A stretch of 22,956 nt of DNA. Source: Bigelowiella natans CCMP2755 (taxonomy: Eukaryota; Cercozoa; Chlorarachniophyceae). The notes below the pieces were generated by a model. It was given only the letters and a program-made list of their open reading frames with translations, did not search any database and was not told the DNA's origin. A program made the position numbers and the translations under genes. The stretch spans positions 1 through 22,956 of the forward strand of contig ADNK01001263.1 of assembly GCA_000320545.1 (NCBI GenBank), written 5' to 3'. Positions 14,740 to 22,956 of this stretch are shown piece by piece. How positions within the stretch are numbered: the first letter of the stretch is position 1; each line of letters opens with the position of its first letter.

Positions 14740-14750
14740 GTCACTCTAGC

Positions 14751-16892
14751 ATGGGCTGCGGGACTTCAAAACCAAGCGTGCGCGCTCCTGGGAATGAAAA
14801 TGGAAAGCGGACATGCATGCAAGACGTACGTTTTACTGTGATCGCTTGCTCTGATCGTTTTTGCTTCGTGATATTCGTGGTAATTTCCCCTCTAATCGTT
14901 TCAGAAGAAAAAAAAGGCCATGGGAAATGTAATGATTGCTCCTGAAGAGCTTAATGGAAAGGTTCGTCATTTGTATATGTCCTACGCCATGCTAAAGTGA
15001 CACTCTACGCCGCCGCCGCCGCCGCCGCCGCCTCCTCCTCCTTCTCCTCCTCCAATACAGATTATTGCAGAGTATATCTGGCTAGGAGGATCTCTCTGGG
15101 ATCTTCGGTAAACGTATATTCACTATCATCAATATTTTGTCAAAATGAAGATATCATCATTTCGGGGGGGTACAGATCCAAATCTCGCACGCTGGATTTC
15201 AAGGTAAAGCCAGGAACCGAAGATGTTAAAAAGCTCCCAGAATGGAACTACGATGGATCCAGCACCGGCCAAGCCCCAGGAAATAATTCTGAGGTGGTGA
15301 TTTTCGAGCCATGCAAATATTTCTGAGTAACACGCCAAAGAATAATCGATTAGTTTTGCAGTTAGCGCTAGCAGCTGAAACCAGACGCAGATGTAACATA
15401 TCATTCATACTCATTTTGAATAGGTAATGATTCGACCTCGTCGTATCTATAGAGACCCTTTCAGGAAAGGAGATAATGTCATTGTCCTTTGTGATGCATA
15501 TGACTCTCTGGGAATCCCACTGCCTACAAACCACAGAGCAGCCTGTATGGAAGCGATGGAAAAATTCAAAGTATATCTCTTCATTGCCAATTTAATCATT
15601 AATCCCCATGCACATGAAAGCAATTAATCATTTATGTGACGATGCTACTACAACTACTACTACTACTACTACTAGACTCATGAGCCCTGGTTCGGTCTTG
15701 AGCAAGAATACACCATGTTCCACGATAAACCTTACCAGACGAAACCTCTGGGTTTCCCAAAGACTGGATTTGCTCAATCTCAGGGACAATATTACTGCGG
15801 GGTACTTCTCGATATATTTCTATTAGTGTGGTGATACAAGCTGTACATACGACGTAACCAATATCTAATCAGAGTGATAAACTAGGTCGGTACTGGAAAT
15901 GCTAAAGGCCGGGAGCTTGCAGAGGCGCATCTTCGTTGCTGCTTGTACGCTGGGGTCAAGATCTCAGGCATAAATGCCGAGGTTATGCCGTCACAATGGG
16001 AGTTCCAGGTCTCTCTATTCTCCTCACTCTATCTGTCTTCTACTATTTGTCTTTACCCGCTTTGCTCTCTTTAGATGCAAAGGTGTGAAGAGAGGAATAT
16101 GATTCTTCTTCCTTCCATTTATCATCATCCCCCTTGTACAGATAGGCCCGTGCGAAGGTATCCGGATGGGAGATGATTTGTGGTTTGCAAGGTTTGAAAA
16201 GACTCCCCCTGCTTACATCCTTTGCCACGGAGATCGGACAACCTTGCATGATGATGCATATGTTCGTTGTTTTACGTATTAGATACTTGTTGTATCGATG
16301 CTCCGAGTTCTACAACATCAATATCAGCTTCGCTCCGAAGCCAATGAAAGGAGATTGGAACGGTGCTGGGTGTCATGCGAACTTCTCAACGAAGGGAACG
16401 CGATCGAAGGACAGCGGAGCGGAAGTCAGTAGCAAAACAATCAATCTCCAATCCTCATCCTAACCTCTGAACTTTCATATCCGATTGACATAAAAATACG
16501 AATTTCTTTTCAATTATTCAGACAATAAAGAAGATGCTTATCAAATTGGAGATGACGCACAAAAAGCACATCTCAGCCTATGGAGAGGGAAATGAAGAGA
16601 GGTAACACTAAGTATCCTTCGCAGCTGATACGTGTTGCATCAAGCAAGCACATACCCAACACTAATATCCATGATTAGGCTGACTGGGAAACATGAAACT
16701 GCGTCAATGGAGCAGTTTAGCTTTGGAATCGCAGATCGCGGCTCAAGCATTCGGATTCCCACTGAAACTCACAAGAAAGGGTGCGGCTACTTTGAAGATC
16801 GTAGACCAGCAGCCAATTGCTGCCCATACATTGTGACTCGGCTCCTTGTAGAGACATGCTGTGCGGACGCAGACAGCGTTTCTGCAAAATGA
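14751..16892 (+). CDS. Type II glutamine synthetase, copy 2 (GS-2), acylation-type N terminus
   Basis: Eleven exons give 392 residues: 14751-14825, 14905-14961, 15061-15107, 15176-15293, 15424-15570, 15676-15801, 15886-16008, 16142-16191, 16283-16424, 16522-16601, 16679-16892 (TGA). The core carries the same catalytic motifs as GS-1; from the four-lysine exon to the final TCC I count only four residue differences (Glu/Gln in APEELNG, Ile/Val before GPCEG, Thr/Ile before IKKML, Glu/Gln in LLVETCC). The N terminus is [13 protein letters not shown], a textbook myristoylation start (Gly2, Ser6, Lys7) with Cys3 available for palmitoylation, then KKKK. It resembles the GS-1 head only loosely (SVxRAP, ENG, QD). 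Exon 1 is undivided, unlike GS-1. The tail is short, ending ADADSVSAK. It is convergent with the PH gene downstream. Confidence 0.95.
14865..16863. repeat. Inverted repeat, right arm (GS-2 body)
   Basis: Partner of 5833-7803 in opposite orientation, separated by a 7061-bp spacer holding the GS-1 head, the whole kinase gene and the GS-2 head. Similarity begins within the intron after exon 1 and stops at TGCTGTG in the last exon. Confidence 0.93.
15008..15054 (+). repeat. GCC/TCC trinucleotide expansion in a GS-2 intron
   Basis: About eight GCC units followed by TCC units lie just before the acceptor of the exon starting at 15061. GS-1 has only a short pyrimidine tract in the same place, so the repeat grew after the copies were last identical. 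Confidence 0.9.
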
Positions 16893-17120
16893 CACATTTG
16901 AGCTCATCAACAGACCATGTGCAAAGTGTGTATGGAATGAACATGCCTTTCGCCATGATCACCGCGCTGGGTGACGAATTGGGAGCGCCATCGAGCATGA
17001 TGAACGTGCACATTTTGCACATGGAAGAATAACATCTTTACGTACATGCCAGCGTGATTGCCACTCATGGCCGCACGCCTGCATGCAGCATGCACAGCAA
17101 TATGTCGATCGTCGATCGAG
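16893..17120. other. Short gap between convergent GS-2 and PH gene
   Basis: 228 bp of shared 3' region, with CATGC-rich words at 17075-17095. No gene seen. Confidence 0.6.
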
Positions 17121-17426
17121 TCACATCACGCTGCACTTCTCGTCCGCTCCACTACTGCGCGTCAGTTGGATCGTGCCCTTTCGAAATTTATTTTCTGACG
17201 CGTCTAATCTCTCCCTCGAGTCTGCTACGTACAGCATGAGCCATCCCCCCATCGTTCGGAACGCCTCGTGGGGATACATCAGGCCGCAGCTTTCGGAGGC
17301 CTGGACCAACGTCTTTGCCACTGCGCCCAGCACAATCCAGGGAAAATCCGAGCTTCCCATCTGATAGTGTTAGCAGAGCACGAGAATCGAAGTCGTTAGA
17401 ATTGCTAGTTCTCCGAAGATTCGACA

Positions 17427-17470
<44 letters not shown>

Positions 17471-18349
17471 CGCACACACACACGCACACGCACACGCACA
17501 CACATATACACATACATTGCTCCAGTTTCAATCCCCCCCCCCCCCCTCCCTTCCAACTCACCGGTCCTAAGCTGTGTCGGAGGTCTTGAATGCATTCCTC
17601 CAGGTCCTCCTCAAGGCGCCTGAATCTATGCGTATCTTCGCAATAATCGTTGAACTTGTGTACCATCTCATAGGTGCCCCTGACCATGTCCTCGAGGTGC
17701 AGGAGCGCGTTTTCCTTGGAACGACGAAAATGCGAGAGGGCGAGCAGCCACGAATCGCGGGAGGCACCATCGGCAGCTAGCAAGGTGTAGCTCTCAACCT
17801 TTCTCAGGGCGTTGGGCAAGGACGACGGGGGAAAAGGCAGAGAGGAAGAAATCGATATCATGTACGTGTTCGATAACAGGAAACAACTGCCCAAACGTCC
17901 ACGGTGACATAACCCATTTGAAGTATGCAAAAATGAGATGTCTGCTACGCAATCAAGCTGCCCCCCTCTTCGCTGAGTTTCACCTCTCTTGATCTTCTCC
18001 CCCCCCCTCCTCCCCCTCCCCCCCCTCCCGCCTTTGACTATTTCCTCACATCCAAAGAAACTGTTCGCAGCACCTTATTTGTCAGCGGCGATTTGCCACG
18101 AATTGAGAAACCCCTCCTCGCCTCATCTTCGTCTCCATCGCTGAGAGGGGTGGATCTTGCGTCTATGAGCTCGATGGCAAGGGCCACCTCGCTCTCCTCG
18201 TCACGTGAGGAGGTAGGGGAAGAGGAGGAGGAGATGGAACTCCTGCTGCTACTGGTGGTGGTGGTGGTGGAAGACGAGGCAGCAGCTAGATATGATTGGA
18301 ATTGGGTAGAGATAGGGGGGGGGGGAGGGGTGGGAGCTTGTCACCAGTT

Positions 18350-18380
<31 letters not shown>

Positions 18381-19954
18381 AAGTGTGTGTTTGTGTGTTT
18401 ATGTGTTTATGTGTGTGCAATTGTCACACCTAGAGATGATTTCTGCTCTCCCTCGTCGTCGGCCCCACTGCGACTCATGATCAAGACAAAGCGTTCCTCC
18501 CATCCTCCTCCGGCCGCACGCGCCTTCTCCTTTTCATCCCTTTCGGCCCTGCTGCAGATCCCATCCTTCCCGTCAACACTCCCAATTACATCCTCCTTTT
18601 GTTTCTCCATCGTCATCATACCCATCCTCGTTTTCCTACTACTCTGTTTCTTCTTCTTCCTTTTCTTCCTCTTCACATCGTCATTGTACGAGGCCATTTC
18701 GATACGACACTGCATCGTCTGGAGCCCCTCTCCAAGATCGCTGCTGCTCCTCCGCCTCACTGCCCGGTGCTTCTCCTTCCTCTTTGTCCTCTTCGTCGAA
18801 TCTCCCTTCCCTCTCCTCCTCCCCCTTTCGTCAAGAAGGGTAAGTTTGCCGTGCATGAGCCACTTCGCGTTGTGCAGGGGCTGAGAGTAAAGGGCGGCGA
18901 TGATCTCCGGATTTTCCCGCCAGAACACCTCGTAGAGAATGCTCTGGATCCTCCTCATCGGCACTTTGCTGAACACCTGTAACACCGCGGGGGAAGAGTA
19001 TGGAGAAAGGCATCATGGACGACAAGTACACACATGGAAGAAGAAACAGATTTTCAAAGCATTGGGATTTCGCGGCGAGATGCGTACGATTAATACACAA
19101 TGAAGGGAACCCCACCTCTTCGTTCGCTTCAATGACTTTCCTAATTATCTCCTCATAGTTGGCGAAGACCCCCCTCCCTATACGCAGCAAGATCTCATCC
19201 TCGAGACTTTCGAGGATGGGTAGCCGCTGCAAGCCCCCAATCCCTTCCGGCGCTGCCTTTGCCCTCGAGATCACAGCGGAGACAGTCTTGTACTCCTGGT
19301 CATCCAGCAAATAATGTGGTGACGACGACAACAATGATGATGGCGATGATGATGTATCTGCTGCTATCTCGCCGTCCCTTCGAGTCTGGACGAAGTGGTC
19401 GCGTATCATCTGTTCTGCCCTTACGACGAAGTCATGGCGGATGTTGTTGAGGGTGCATAAGAAGCGGAACTCGGAGCCAAAACCCCCTTGCTCGAGTAAC
19501 GCCTTTAGTGTCTGGGATGATGATTGCATCTTGCCGATGAATAGCCGGCAGAATGCAATATCCTTCTGCTGCTGCGGATTTTCGGGGAGGGCTGCTCGCT
19601 CTACACGAGTGGACGAGGCGATTACTTTTGAATCCCCTTCCTTGTCTTTCGTTTCCGGGCTGATGGGAGAGGAGGCGGTAGTGACATTACCCCCGCTGTC
19701 GATCCTGCCCAACTCTTTTCTGGTCGAACTTGGGGAGAGAAATCCTGCGAAGTAGAGGAGGGCGCTGGCGATCTGCCCGACATATTTTAAGAGAAGAAAT
19801 TCGGTTGGTTTGAATGCGTAACGACACACACACACACACACACATACACACACACATACACATACACACATACAAACACGTTTTTAACACATCGAGAGGC
19901 AGATTTAGAGGACCATACCATAACAAGGACGGTGGCCAATGCAACAAAGATCAT
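17121..19954 (-). CDS. PH-domain protein with membrane-type N terminus and helical region
   Basis: Six exons, read downward: 19954-19880, 19772-19116, 18976-18430, 18285-18050, 17798-17562, 17360-17121 (TGA); 663 residues, all phases consistent. The first exon is strongly hydrophobic (MIFVALATVLVMVW) and exon 2 starts with a second hydrophobic stretch (ASALLYFAGFL), suggesting membrane insertion. A helical region follows (about 90-275, with LCTLNNIRHDFVVRAEQMI), faintly like Exo70-type tethering helices or a DH domain; I cannot assign it. A PH domain begins KWLMHGKLTLLD, is interrupted by about 107 basic, low-complexity residues, resumes WEERFVLIMS, has a Ser/Thr-rich insert, then IELIDARSTPL, and closes YTLLAADGASRDSWLLALSHF. 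A C-terminal helical tail follows. The first exon and the exon-4 donor are the least certain parts. Confidence 0.72.
17361..17561 (-). repeat. PH-gene intron 5 with (TG)n and a 14-base G-run
   Basis: On the gene strand the intron starts GTGAGT, has a G-run (17533-17546), then a long TG repeat broken by CG units (about 17425-17514 on the plus strand as CA). Confidence 0.9.
18286..18429 (-). repeat. PH-gene intron 3 with (CA)n
   Basis: On the gene strand this intron carries CA repeats (plus-strand TG at about 18351-18418), the complement of those in introns 1 and 5, plus a C-rich tract before its TAG acceptor. Confidence 0.9.
19773..19879 (-). repeat. PH-gene intron 1 with (TG)n
   Basis: On the gene strand, TG and TATG repeats (plus-strand CA at about 19824-19877) start just after the donor GTGTTTG. 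The acceptor is GGGCAG, which is rather poor in pyrimidines. Confidence 0.85.
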
Positions 19955-20499
19955 CCTCAATGGTGGACACAGGTGGGTTCCGAGGAAATTTTGTCATCAT
20001 TTATTTACCGCAAAAAAATGCAGGGATTTACCAAAACGCCCTACGATTCTTTTCTGTGACAATAAACTTTGGCAGAAATTACCGCCCGGTGTTCGCGCCA
20101 TAAATACCAAAAGTGACGTGCGCCGTTCAGAGCACAGGGTGCACAAGTACGTCTACAAAATGCAAGGCGTTTACGGTGAAATGTCGATAAACACTGGGAA
20201 TTCCCAAAAAAAAAGGACGCTCTGGCATGTTTTTCAGGCGTTTTTCCCTCTAATTTCGCCCAAATAGCGTCGGCTCGGTCCTCTTCGCATGCCGAAGGTC
20301 TTTTGTCTCGGAAAGTTCGCAGCACCTTCCGAGACGGGGGCGGCTGGCACAGGCAAATTCTGGGCACATACCACGGGGCAAGGGCGTTGTCGTAGGATCG
20401 AAACACCACAGCGATGCCACGTCCGGAGAGTCGTTTGTTTCTTCAGAGCACTCCTCTGCTCAAGACTCACCGCAGCACTTCTCGAAGTCGCCCCCACTC
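19955..20499. promoter_or_regulatory. Gap between divergent PH gene and Tudor-like gene
   Basis: 545 bp with no family exon found. It should hold both promoters and 5' untranslated regions, and an A-run at 20205-20213. A 9-bp inverted repeat lies at 20305-20335. Confidence 0.45.
20305..20335. repeat. 9-bp perfect inverted repeat (hairpin)
   Basis: Arms GTCTCGGAA (20305-20313) and TTCCGAGAC (20327-20335) are exact complements with a 13-base loop, upstream of the Tudor-like gene. They could be an operator-like site or a 5' UTR hairpin. Confidence 0.6.
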
Positions 20500-21969
20500 A
20501 TGATTTCTGTTCCACACTGGCCACGCTCGCTGGGCGCCACATATGACGCCAGGAAATTCCCGTCTTTGAAGAAGGGATATGTTAGGCGGCTAGTGAAGAG
20601 GCTTCGGAACGCCGAGGAGGCGGAGAAGGAAAGCGAAGCCAAGGAGGCCACAGCCGACTTTCCAACACGCGCGTTCAGGCGCACCATCTACGGTTATTAT
20701 GTGGAAGGACGTGTCTGCGGGTTCTCACCAGCGAGCAGGGACAATAACCACAAATATTTCGTCCACATGAGATATCCGAGGGAGAGAAAGGCTACGATCG
20801 GGTGTCGGTATGTTGCTGGAGAAGCACACGACAGCGACGACGAAGAACAAGTTATGGAAATGGGCGTGACAATGCCCTGCCTCCCGATACACGGCGGAAA
20901 ATATGGCGGCCTACAGCTAGGGGGGAACATGGGCGACAACAATGATAAGCACAGTAGGAATGATCAGGGAGGTGAGAAGGGGAAGGGGGGAGCGGAGAAG
21001 AGAGGCCAAAGCCTTGACGATGGAAAGATGGAACGGCGGAAACAATTACCTGCTATGAAAGCAAATGGGATCTCTCCAGCTAACGAAGAGGATGGCAAAG
21101 ACGATGTTAAGGAAGAGTGCTGCAGCAGCAGTAGCAGTAGCAGTGGAGTTACTAACAGCGCTTCGACGTCTCCGCACTCTCCTCCCAAGGAATATTACTT
21201 ACTAAATCCGAAGAGATCAAGCCTACGTGAAGGTGCAACAGTTCTGTGCGCATTCCGACGTATGCGCGCCTCCCCATTCGCACGCAGCGTAGAACAGAGA
21301 TCATTTGAACATTTCTGGATTCGAGGGGAGGTGACTGCCTTCAACGGGACATTCTTCCGAGTGCGGTATGACGATGACGTTTCATTCATTGACACGGAGG
21401 AGGGCGACGACCCGTTAGCGACCTCCCCGGTTGAGTACATGGTATCTGCGTGCTTGGAGAACGTAACCCCGAGAAAGTACTCGAGCAGCACCCTGCCCTT
21501 CGTCCCTGCTGATGTTGACCTGTCGGAGGAACACCCCACGCTGCCAGGCGCCCTCCCCGTTGTAGTGGTTGTCGATGGGGGTGGCGGGGGGGACAAGAAC
21601 AAAGGCAATGCTGGGTTAACGCCGAAGGAGCGTTGGCCGCGCAACTGGCTCGATGCGAAGTTTCACTTCGGAGAGGCTGTTTGGGCGCGCTGGAACGGAA
21701 ACTTATTCTACAGAGGTACAGTGCATGCGATGAATGCCAACGGAACTTATCACATCATGTTTGACGATGGAGACGAGCAAGCGGAGACGCCGCCATGTTG
21801 GATGTTGCGCAACAGACCACCGCCACACCGCACGGAGCTAGGGCTAGACGCACTAGATGCGCGACAACGAGCCCAGGCTGAAAGAGAAGACGACAATGTC
21901 CATGGCAGAGATCCTCCGGTTTACACAGACGTAAACCCCATAGCTGATGCTGAAGACGAGCAGCAATGA
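20500..21969 (+). CDS. Protein with Tudor/agenet-like modules, single exon
   Basis: One uninterrupted frame of 489 residues, unlike its intron-filled neighbours. Three short beta-rich modules look like Tudor or agenet folds: about 61-93 (YGYYVEGRVCGFSP then YFVHMRYP), about 242-318 (REGATVLCAF, FWIRGEVTAFNGTFFRVRYD) and about 388-437 (HFGEAVWARWNGNLFYRGTV, then YHIMFDDGDEQ). The last is the best match to the Tudor pattern of aromatic cage residues and a DDGD turn. Acidic/Lys-rich and poly-Ser linkers separate them (about 110-235). Such modules usually read methylated lysine or arginine on histones or other proteins, so a chromatin or RNA-protein role is likely but unproven. ATG at 20500 is the first in frame. 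Not assigned to a named family. Confidence 0.7.
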   Translation: MISVPHWPRSLGATYDARKFPSLKKGYVRRLVKRLRNAEEAEKESEAKEATADFPTRAFRRTIYGYYVEGRVCGFSPASRDNNHKYFVHMRYPRERKATIGCRYVAGEAHDSDDEEQVMEMGVTMPCLPIHGGKYGGLQLGGNMGDNNDKHSRNDQGGEKGKGGAEKRGQSLDDGKMERRKQLPAMKANGISPANEEDGKDDVKEECCSSSSSSSGVTNSASTSPHSPPKEYYLLNPKRSSLREGATVLCAFRRMRASPFARSVEQRSFEHFWIRGEVTAFNGTFFRVRYDDDVSFIDTEEGDDPLATSPVEYMVSACLENVTPRKYSSSTLPFVPADVDLSEEHPTLPGALPVVVVVDGGGGGDKNKGNAGLTPKERWPRNWLDAKFHFGEAVWARWNGNLFYRGTVHAMNANGTYHIMFDDGDEQAETPPCWMLRNRPPPHRTELGLDALDARQRAQAEREDDNVHGRDPPVYTDVNPIADAEDEQQ

Positions 21970-22873
21970 TCGAACACAAGGCGCGCTGAAGGCTGGCGAA
22001 GGAGAAGAATTTCCCCCTCTCAGATCGCGATAGATGAATGGTGGCCACGTCGAAGAAACGTGAACCGCGTGGAGATGGGTTGGACGCCTGCGATGTTCTC
22101 AGAACTTGGAGCAGGGCAGTGCGTCAGATGAGCGACATGCCTTTTCCCGGGTCTAACCAACAGAGTGACATCAAAACGGATGAAGGAACTTGTTCCTGCG
22201 TCGTGCACGTCCAATCAACATGCAGTCTAGCAGTGTGTGGGCATAGAAACTTTGTCTTTGTGTTGGTTGATAGGCTTCATTATTCGTGGATCGTTTTCAC
22301 TTAGCAGCGCGTGTTTAGCAGATGCGCAAGACGCGCATGTTGCATCGCAACAACGTGCGCCAACCGATGTTCAAATCCGCGGCCATTGTGCATGTTAAGC
22401 GTGCACGCACGCATTTCTAGATTCATTCATCCACATGCGCTGGCTCCGATCCAATGACGAATAAATAAGGGTGTGAGATTGTCAATGTCATCTGTCACAT
22501 GAAACGCGTGATTTGTGATGATGTGCGCGTCAAACCATTGCATGCATCGCAATGAGTACACAAATGTATTGCTAGCGCTAGAGCGGTCACATATTCTACT
22601 TGAAGATCGTCGCTTTGGCGTTTGCAACAACGACGGAATAGTATCTCTTTCGTATCGGTATACATGTCTACATGTACGTGTAATCAACTCGTTTGAATGT
22701 CAGAATGCGGTTCAATGCATGATCGTTAGCCGCCGCCACCCGCCGCTACCAACCCTAGTTTTTCGGCGACTTCTACGCCGATTAGGGTCGAAGCTACTCC
22801 TATCATGACGGTCAGGCTGACCTGCAGGTCAATGTAATATATAAATAACAAATTTATATCAAATGTATATTTG

Positions 22874-22916
<43 letters not shown>

Positions 22917-22956
22917 TTGTGTGTGCGTGTATCTTTTCGTAGACTGTGCTAGCCGT
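21970..22956. other. Right-end gap, no gene seen
   Basis: Almost 1 kb after the Tudor-like gene with no exon I can support. It has many GCGC, GCATG, TGCATG and GCTAGC-type words between 22300 and 22700, an AT-rich patch at 22835-22870 and a TG microsatellite at the end. Confidence 0.55.
22874..22932. repeat. TG microsatellite
   Basis: About 59 bp of mostly perfect TG units at the right edge, right after an AT-rich patch. Confidence 0.95.

Larger units (their letters stand above)
12814..14750. other. 1.9-kb gap upstream of GS-2
   Basis: No protein-family exon was found on either strand. From about 13010 to 13560 it is rich in CTAG, TGCATG and TTGTG words. A long GAA/GAG run occupies 13965-14064. 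The last part should hold the GS-2 promoter. An exon of the kinase gene might lie at 12869-12972 (basic, ending MTR then TGA) if the final donor at 12796 is used. Confidence 0.5.

Noticed and set aside
18093-18884. 263-codon plus-strand frame opposite the PH gene
   Set aside because: It crosses a TG repeat and is Ser/Leu/Phe-rich antisense of the real basic and Ser/Thr-rich PH exons.
22755-22790. CCCTAG and TTAGGG words as telomere-like sequence
   Set aside because: Single isolated occurrences with no tandem array.
22038-22808. Small plus-strand frames at the right end
   Set aside because: Composition matches the palindrome-rich gaps and no family or splice pattern was found.

Overview
The window is nuclear DNA from an intron-rich eukaryote, most likely a single-celled protist or alga. 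Genes are packed on both strands and cut by short introns, mostly 50-120 bp with GT-AG ends. Conserved eukaryotic proteins can be assembled exon by exon: NOP58, HYPK, type II glutamine synthetase, a CaMK-like kinase and PH domains. The lineage cannot be fixed from sequence alone. Intron density and the mixed gene set would suit a cryptophyte, chlorarachniophyte or similar group, but that is a guess. All exon models below come from reading splice signals, reading-frame phase and protein-family conservation; no transcript data were available.

Layout: (1) 1-942 (+), the 3' end of an unidentified gene with a low-complexity C terminus. (2) 1677-2119 (-), a three-exon HYPK gene (NatA-associated ribosomal factor). 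(3) 3003-5013 (+), NOP58, a box C/D snoRNP core protein. (4) 5732-8083 (-), glutamine synthetase copy GS-1, 12 exons. (5) 8416-12813 (+), a 27-exon gene joining an intact CaMK-type kinase, a SAM domain, a PH domain and a proline-rich tail. (6) 14751-16892 (+), glutamine synthetase copy GS-2, 11 exons, inverted relative to GS-1. (7) 17121-19954 (-), a six-exon protein with a PH domain split by inserts. (8) 20500-21969 (+), a single-exon protein with Tudor-like modules. Gaps between genes are rich in short palindromic words (GCATGC, TGCATGCA, GCTAGC) and simple repeats.

The most striking feature is the glutamine synthetase pair. About 2 kb of each copy, introns included, is nearly identical in inverted orientation, but the copies diverge sharply at both ends. 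Both keep a diverged N-terminal extension starting Met-Gly with a nearby Cys and Ser at position 6, followed by four lysines, as expected of an acylated, membrane-bound enzyme. The body looks homogenised by gene conversion while the acylated heads and the C-terminal tails stay distinct. Between them lies a kinase carrying a lipid-binding type of domain, and downstream is a second PH protein. A functional link among these membrane-directed products is only a hypothesis.
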